A DNA stretch of 64,000 bases from Microbacterium sp. AK031 (lineage in GTDB: Bacteria > Actinomycetota > Actinomycetes > Actinomycetales > Microbacteriaceae), in NCBI RefSeq assembly GCF_024807145.1, contig NZ_JANUCA010000003.1, forward strand, positions 124,001 through 188,000, written 5' to 3'. Shown one piece after another: positions 59,302 through 64,000 of the stretch. How positions within the stretch are numbered: the first letter of the stretch is position 1; every line of letters starts with the position of its first letter. The notes below the pieces were generated by a model. That model was not told the origin of the DNA and did no database searches. It was given only the letters and a program-made list of their open reading frames with translations. The position numbers and the translations under genes were made by a program.

Positions 59302-60180
59302 ATGACGTTCAACCCTGACTCCGACATCTCGGGCCACCGCACGCGTCGCCCCGGACGGACGGCAGCGATCGCCGGCGGCGGCGTAGGTATTCTCGGCATC
59401 CTCGCGCTGATCGCCGGACCTCTGCTCGGTGTCGACCTGACAGGGCTCGTCGGCGGCGGTTCGCAGGGCGACACGTCGCCGGAGTCAGGCGGCACCACGC
59501 TCGCCTGCGAGACGGGCGAAGATGCGAATACTCAGGACGACTGCCGCATGGCCGGGTCCCAAGTGCTGTTGGACGACTATTGGGAGCAGCATCTCGAGGG
59601 CTACACGCCACCGCAGCTGTACGTCTTCCACGGTCAGACGTCGACGCAATGCGGCACAGCATCCAATTCCGTGGGGCCCTTCTACTGCCCGCCGGAGCAG
59701 GGCGTGTACATCGACCCCGATTTCTTCCAGATCATGCGTCAGCAGTTCGACGCATCGGCGGGCGACCTGGCGCAGCTGTACATCGTCGGCCACGAGTGGG
59801 GCCATCACATCCAGAACATCACCGGGACGATGACGCAGTATCCGAACAACGGCACCGGCCCAGGCAGTAATGGCGTCCGCACGGAGCTGCAGGCCGACTG
59901 CTACGCCGGCGCCTGGCTCAAGGATGCGGCAGAGCAGACCGATCCAGAAGGAAAACAGTATCTGGAGACGCCGACTGAGGCGCAGCTGCAGGACGCGCTG
60001 AACGCCGCGCTCGCGGTTGGAGACGACCACATCCAGGAGATGTCTGGGTTCTCGAACCCTGAGTCGTTCACGCACGGATCCAGTAGCAACCGGCAGTACT
60101 GGTTCGCCAACGGTTACCAGAATGGACTTGGAGTGTGCGATACGTTCGATCCCGCGGTCGGCGTCGAACTGGTCTCCTGA
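59302..60180 (+). CDS. ypfJ: Neutral zinc metallopeptidase (YpfJ family)
   Basis: A 292-residue membrane-anchored zinc peptidase-like protein. After a basic leader, one hydrophobic segment (AAIAGGGVGILGILALIAGP) anchors it. The zinc site is HEWGH in IVGHEWGHHIQNITG, with the third ligand in ELQADCYAGAW, and the family-typical CPPEQGVYIDPDFF. The ATG at 59302 lies 6 nt after TATTCT (59290-59295), a leaderless arrangement. The physiological role of YpfJ proteins is unknown. Confidence 0.9.
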   Translation: MTFNPDSDISGHRTRRPGRTAAIAGGGVGILGILALIAGPLLGVDLTGLVGGGSQGDTSPESGGTTLACETGEDANTQDDCRMAGSQVLLDDYWEQHLEGYTPPQLYVFHGQTSTQCGTASNSVGPFYCPPEQGVYIDPDFFQIMRQQFDASAGDLAQLYIVGHEWGHHIQNITGTMTQYPNNGTGPGSNGVRTELQADCYAGAWLKDAAEQTDPEGKQYLETPTEAQLQDALNAALAVGDDHIQEMSGFSNPESFTHGSSSNRQYWFANGYQNGLGVCDTFDPAVGVELVS

Positions 60181-60275
60181 ACCGCGAGGCGCCTGCCGGC
60201 CCTTCCGGCGGCTCCAAGATACGGTGGGATGACCGCCAGAAGGTGGCCGATTTCACCGACCGGGGGCAGTACGCG

Positions 60276-61241
60276 ATGAACCTGGATGCACTGTATCCGC
60301 CGATCGAACCATACGACAGCGGAATGCTGATCGTCGGAGACGGTCAGCGCATCGCGTGGGAAGTCAGCGGGAACCCTGAGGGGAAGCCGGTCGTCTTCCT
60401 GCACGGCGGTCCCGGCAGCGGCGTTTCGGCGTGGCAGCGGCAGTTCTTCGATCCGGAGAAGTACCGCATCGTGCTGTTCGATCAGCGCGGGTGCGGCAAG
60501 AGCCTCCCGCATGTCAGCGAGCCTGATGCCGACCTGCGTTTCAATACCACCGCGCACCTGATCGCAGACACCGAATTGCTGCGCAAGAACCTCGGCATCG
60601 CGAAATGGCTGGTCTTCGGCGGTTCGTGGGGGAGCGCTCTTGCACTGGCCTACGCGCAGGCGCATCCGGATGCGGTGAGCGAGCTGATCCTGCGCGGCGT
60701 GTTCACGCTGAGGCGTGTCGAGCTGGAATGGTTCTGCGATGGCGGGGCCGCGGTGTTCTTCCCCGACCTGTGGGAGGAGTTCATCGCTCCGATCCCCGTG
60801 CTCGAGAGAAGCCGGATGACAGAGGCGTACCATCGCCGGCTGAGCGATCCAGACCCCGCAGTGCATGTACCGGCGGCGCTGGCCTGGGCGAAATGGGAGG
60901 CGTCGATCGTCACGCTTCGACCTGATGCGGACGTGATCGCCTCGATGACCGAGCCCGCCGCTGCCGTTGCGCTCGCCCGGATCGAGAACCATTTCTTCCT
61001 GCACCGCGGTTGGCTCGCCGAAGGGCAGCTGATCGCGGGCATCGACACGATCCGGCACATCCCCGCCGTGATCGTGCAGGGCCGCTATGACGTCGGCACG
61101 CCGATGATGACGGCGTGGGACCTTCACCGGGCGTGGCCAGAGGCCGAGTTCGTGGTCATCGACGATGCCGGGCACGCAGCATCCGAACCCGGCATCCAGC
61201 AGGCGCTGCGCGACGCGGCGGATCTCTTCGCCGACGACTAA
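60276..61241 (+). CDS. pip: Prolyl aminopeptidase (proline iminopeptidase)
   Basis: A cytoplasmic alpha/beta-hydrolase that removes N-terminal proline. The 321-residue protein starts at the ATG at 60276 (GGGGGCAG upstream). Motifs are the oxyanion loop FLHGGPGSGVSAWQ, FDQRGCGKS, the nucleophile elbow GGSWGSALAL, the catalytic Asp in GRYDVGTPM and the His in DDAGHAASEPG. It is 95 bp downstream of ypfJ and may share its transcript. Confidence 0.93.
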   Translation: MNLDALYPPIEPYDSGMLIVGDGQRIAWEVSGNPEGKPVVFLHGGPGSGVSAWQRQFFDPEKYRIVLFDQRGCGKSLPHVSEPDADLRFNTTAHLIADTELLRKNLGIAKWLVFGGSWGSALALAYAQAHPDAVSELILRGVFTLRRVELEWFCDGGAAVFFPDLWEEFIAPIPVLERSRMTEAYHRRLSDPDPAVHVPAALAWAKWEASIVTLRPDADVIASMTEPAAAVALARIENHFFLHRGWLAEGQLIAGIDTIRHIPAVIVQGRYDVGTPMMTAWDLHRAWPEAEFVVIDDAGHAASEPGIQQALRDAADLFADD

Positions 61242-61256
61242 CTCAGGCGTTCTCCG

Positions 61257-61322
61257 CCCGTCTATGTGGCGCTAACCTCCGCATTCTCGGTCTGAAGCGT
61301 AGGTTCGCGCCACATAGACGGG
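61257..61322. repeat. Intergenic inverted repeat D
   Basis: 22-bp arms at 61257-61278 (CCCGTCTATGTGGCGCTAAC...) and 61301-61322 pair with one mismatch across a 22-bp loop. It lies between the convergent pip and aldehyde dehydrogenase genes. Confidence 0.85.
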
Positions 61323-61337
61323 CTCGGGGGAGCGCCG

Positions 61338-63083
61338 TCAGGCGCGGAGCGCCCGGAGCAGAGTCTTCACGAGACCGAGGACTCCGCCGTCCGCTCGGAA
61401 CCGCGTGAGTCCCTCCGAGACCTGCGCCCCGGTCGCCGCCGTGACGAACCACGGCGGCTTCGGGAGGATCGTGAACCGTCCACCGCCGTTCGCGCCCGGC
61501 AGCGACCGCGGGAACGGGCGGAACGGTCCGTGCACGACGGATCGCTCGACGCGGTCCAGAAGCAGCGCGTTGTGCACGACGCCGATGCCGCTTCCCACAT
61601 CCGCGAGCGTGTTGCCGGGGAAGGCGCCCCAGGTGAGCGTCGGCGTGATGAACCCGAACGCGGTCCAGGCATTGATCGCGATCGATCCGTATCGCAGCTG
61701 GGTGATCGCGCGTTCGAAGCCGCTGCCGAGAGACTTCTGCGTCGCGGGGTCGATCAGCAGGTTCGCACCCAGCGTGCCCTGCAGGCGGTCGTTCGCATGC
61801 GCGATGGCCGCATCCAGGAACTCCTGCCCGGTGCCGCCGACCTCGACCACGCCCAGCACCGGGGCGAAATACTCGGTGTTCTCCAGCGCGGTCGCATCCT
61901 CGCCCTCGCCGATCTCGACGAGGAGCCGGTCACCGAGCACGAGGGCATCCGGGTAGTCGTCGCCGGCGCGCTGCATCCGATCGTCCGATCCCGGATACCA
62001 GTTCGAGCGCTCAGGAGCCTTGGCATAGGCGCGGCGCAACGCGGCGCGGAAGGCGTCTGCCTGATCCCAATCGGATGACATGATCACGACCTGACCGGCG
62101 ATGCAGTTGTGGCCGCAGTTCTGCAGTCGCATCGTCGCGATGTGCTCGGCTTGGAAGGTGAGGTCGGCAGCGGTCCACTCGCCCGGCACGACGATGATCG
62201 GCGAGACGCCGCCGAGTTCCGCGGTGATCGGTTTCTTCAGAAGCGGACGATTCTCGCGACGGCGACGTTTCGCCGCGGCGCCTGTGCCCCAGGTGATGGC
62301 ATCGAACGTCGCTGCGGACCCGGTGATGTGCACGTGCGCGAGCCTCGGATGGGCGGTGAGATACGCACCGACGTCGCCGCCCCCGCGGACGATGCGCAGG
62401 AGTCCCGGCTCGATCAGGGGAGCGAACGCGTGCTCGAAGACCGACACGAGCGCGTCCTGGGTCGGATTCACCTTCAGCAGAACCGTGCGATTGTGGGCGA
62501 GCAGCTCGTACAGCACATCCAGGACCGGGATCGATGTGACGTTGCCCGCGCCGAGCACGAGTCCCACACCGCCGGATTCTCCTGGGGTGCGTTGAGCAAG
62601 ACCGGCGCCCGCACGAGCCGCACGCGGCGTGACGCCGGGATCGAGCCAGACCTCGCCGGTGAATCCCGAGAGCAGCGCCTTGTCGACACCTGTCAGCGGG
62701 AATGCGTGCACACGGGTGCGCCCTCCAGGCGCCCGGTCGACGCGGATTCCTTCGAGCGGATTGCGGCCTTCGGCCAGCCTGGACAGAGTCTCGATGTAGG
62801 CATCGAGTGCGCCGAGAGTGCTGTACGGACCCGACAGCCACTCCTCGCCGCGCAGCGGATGACTGCCGTTCAGCCCCTTGGACACGGCCGCCGTGTGGGC
62901 CCACTCCTCGCCGGATGCTGCGACAGCGGTGCGGACGGCACCCAGCAGCGTCGCCCTCTGCCCGACGGTGAGAGCAGACCAGGTGCGCGCGCCGGTCTCG
63001 AGTTCTTCGATCGCGGCATCCAGCCGCTCGCGGTCGGACTCGTCGAGCCCTCTTGCGGGGGCCAAGGGGGGCGCTGACGTCAT
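61338..63083 (-). CDS. Aldehyde dehydrogenase family protein
   Basis: An NAD(P)-dependent oxidoreductase of the aldehyde dehydrogenase superfamily, 581 residues. The cofactor and catalytic regions are recognisable: VGLVLGAGNVTSIPVLDVLY, LKVNPTQDALVSVFEHAFAP, HITGSAATFDAI, ELGGVSPIIVVPG (general-base Glu) and RLQNCGHNCIAGQVV (catalytic Cys). It is longer than the classic 480-500 residues, with an N-terminal extension and a C-terminal segment (RFTILPKPPWFVTA). The ATG at 63083 is preferred because GAAGGAG lies 6 nt upstream; ATG 63089 is possible. It is 34 bp downstream of the MFS gene and likely in its operon. Confidence 0.88.
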   Translation of the reverse strand: MTSAPPLAPARGLDESDRERLDAAIEELETGARTWSALTVGQRATLLGAVRTAVAASGEEWAHTAAVSKGLNGSHPLRGEEWLSGPYSTLGALDAYIETLSRLAEGRNPLEGIRVDRAPGGRTRVHAFPLTGVDKALLSGFTGEVWLDPGVTPRAARAGAGLAQRTPGESGGVGLVLGAGNVTSIPVLDVLYELLAHNRTVLLKVNPTQDALVSVFEHAFAPLIEPGLLRIVRGGGDVGAYLTAHPRLAHVHITGSAATFDAITWGTGAAAKRRRRENRPLLKKPITAELGGVSPIIVVPGEWTAADLTFQAEHIATMRLQNCGHNCIAGQVVIMSSDWDQADAFRAALRRAYAKAPERSNWYPGSDDRMQRAGDDYPDALVLGDRLLVEIGEGEDATALENTEYFAPVLGVVEVGGTGQEFLDAAIAHANDRLQGTLGANLLIDPATQKSLGSGFERAITQLRYGSIAINAWTAFGFITPTLTWGAFPGNTLADVGSGIGVVHNALLLDRVERSVVHGPFRPFPRSLPGANGGGRFTILPKPPWFVTAATGAQVSEGLTRFRADGGVLGLVKTLLRALRA

Positions 63084-63117
63084 CGGCATCTCCTTCGTAC
63101 GGGGTAACGCGCCCAGC

Positions 63118-64000
63118 TTATGCGGGCTGTATCGGTGCGGCCTCGACGTCGTGTCGGCGCAGGCTGTAACGCGACAGCGGAATGAGGCTGAGCGCCATGA
63201 GCGCGGCGGGCAGGATGCTGAAGCTGAGCACGATGCCCATGACTGCTGCATCCGGTTGGACGGCGCTGGCCCCCGCCACGCTGGAGACATACCCCGTCGA
63301 GGCGAGCATGAGTGCGACGGCTGTCGCCCCGAGGGCGAAGCCGATCGTCTCGCCGGCGGTCCAGATCCCCGTGAACGTCCCGGCCTGGCCGGGGCCTGTC
63401 GTGCGCTCGTCGTGCGAGATGACATCGGGCAGCATCGCCATCGGCAGCGACTGCAACCCCGCATAGGCGACGCCGGCGACGGCGACGGAGGCAAAGATCC
63501 ACGGCCCGGGTGCCCACACCGCGAGCGTGATCGTCGCTGACGCGACGAGGAACAGGATGCTGGCGCCGAGGAACGAGCGTTCCTTGCCGATGCGGTTCGC
63601 GATCACGGTCCACGCGGGGGTCGCGATGAGAGCAGGGCCGACGAGAGCGACGAAGAGCACCTCGACGGCCGCCTCGTCGCGCAGCACCCACGTCGCGACA
63701 TACTGCGCACCGGCGAGCATCGTGCCCGTGGCGAGAGCCTGCAGGAGGAAGGTGCCGAGCAGTGCGCGGAACGGGAGGCTGCGCCGCAGCGCCCGGAAGC
63801 CGGAGAGGTACTGGGCGCGCAGGCCAGGCGCGGACTCGCTCTTCCCCGAGTCCGCCGAAGGGGCGACGGCATTCGCCGCGGCATCCGCCGTGCGACTCGC
63901 GATCAGCATGCCGATGCCGATCGCGACACCCGCAATGATCCCCATCAGCAGGTAGCCGGTGACCGGATCGCCGGTCGCGCGGCGGAGCATCGGGCCGCCG
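63118..64000 (-). CDS. MFS transporter, GPH/MelB-like (partial, runs off the window)
   Basis: C-terminal part of a major facilitator transporter; the 5' end lies beyond the right edge. About seven hydrophobic helices are visible. Loop motifs such as RTADAAANAVAP, LRRSLPFRALLGTFLLQALA, VANRIGKERSFL (as VIANRIGKERSFLGA) and SLPMAMLPDVISHDE match the glycoside-pentoside-hexuronide:cation symporter group (MFS_2). In that group the ALPMAMLPDV-like stretch is typical. The substrate is unknown. It is followed by the aldehyde dehydrogenase gene on the same strand. Confidence 0.82.
   Translation of the reverse strand, partial: GGPMLRRATGDPVTGYLLMGIIAGVAIGIGMLIASRTADAAANAVAPSADSGKSESAPGLRAQYLSGFRALRRSLPFRALLGTFLLQALATGTMLAGAQYVATWVLRDEAAVEVLFVALVGPALIATPAWTVIANRIGKERSFLGASILFLVASATITLAVWAPGPWIFASVAVAGVAYAGLQSLPMAMLPDVISHDERTTGPGQAGTFTGIWTAGETIGFALGATAVALMLASTGYVSSVAGASAVQPDAAVMGIVLSFSILPAALMALSLIPLSRYSLRRHDVEAAPIQPA

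Overview
The window is high-GC DNA from an actinobacterium, most likely a Microbacterium or close relative in the Microbacteriaceae. This rests on codon use, the frequent GGATGC/GCATCC words, leaderless promoters, and gene families such as the Rv2578c-type radical SAM protein, the ECF transporter beside a siderophore-interacting protein, and the FN3-MoxR-DUF58-transglutaminase-kinase cluster. I saw no rRNA, tRNA, CRISPR array or intact insertion sequence.

Region 1 (1-13.5 kb) is mostly ordinary chromosome. It holds a decayed HelD/HelR-like helicase pseudogene, an aldose 1-epimerase, a DEAD-box RNA helicase with a long Arg/Asp-rich repeat tail and a structured leader, YaeQ, a radical SAM protein with a possible SOS box, a VanY-type carboxypeptidase and an acyl-CoA dehydrogenase. 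It ends with a minus-strand ECF transporter cluster (S component; fused double ATPase, T component, siderophore-interacting protein). A DtxR/IdeR-like iron box lies in front of the ATPase gene.

Region 2 (13.7-26 kb) has a secreted subtilase, pirin and a small GNAT, RecQ, Ohr, a MetNIQ methionine importer whose metI is frameshifted, an acyl-CoA oxidase-like enzyme and Tag glycosylase.

Region 3 (26.2-57.7 kb) is the accessory core: a type VII secretion (T7SS) locus. A 2036-residue Ig/FN3 surface protein is followed by MoxR, DUF58, a transglutaminase-like protein lacking the catalytic Cys, RDD-FHA, PP2C, FHA, a Ser/Thr kinase, a second RDD-FHA, an FHA-containing EccC/EssC ATPase and a WXG100 protein, ending at a terminator. 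The first part resembles the PFNA cluster of bifidobacteria. Then come a SPOR-like small protein, an orphan lipoprotein and three effector cassettes. Each cassette starts with a separate helical 'carrier' of 235 residues carrying the motif WPDIDEDEV, which in CpnT-like toxins is normally fused to the toxin. The next gene encodes a toxin or effector: a predicted pertussis-toxin-like ADP-ribosyltransferase, an unknown protein, and a PD-(D/E)xK nuclease. Putative immunity or accessory genes follow cassettes 1 and 3. All three cassettes share one promoter block (CCCATCG, 20-21 nt, TANNNT, 7 nt, GGAGG). An FHA-HTH protein and a DUF6630-like protein close the locus. No EccB, EccD, EccE or mycosin gene is present.

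Region 4 (57.7-64 kb) has a small resolvase-like protein, malate dehydrogenase, a YpfJ-type metallopeptidase, prolyl aminopeptidase, an aldehyde dehydrogenase and a partial MFS transporter.

Two patterns cross the window: a -10 hexamer placed 6-7 nt before the start codon at about ten genes, which implies leaderless mRNAs, and long inverted repeats just downstream of several genes.
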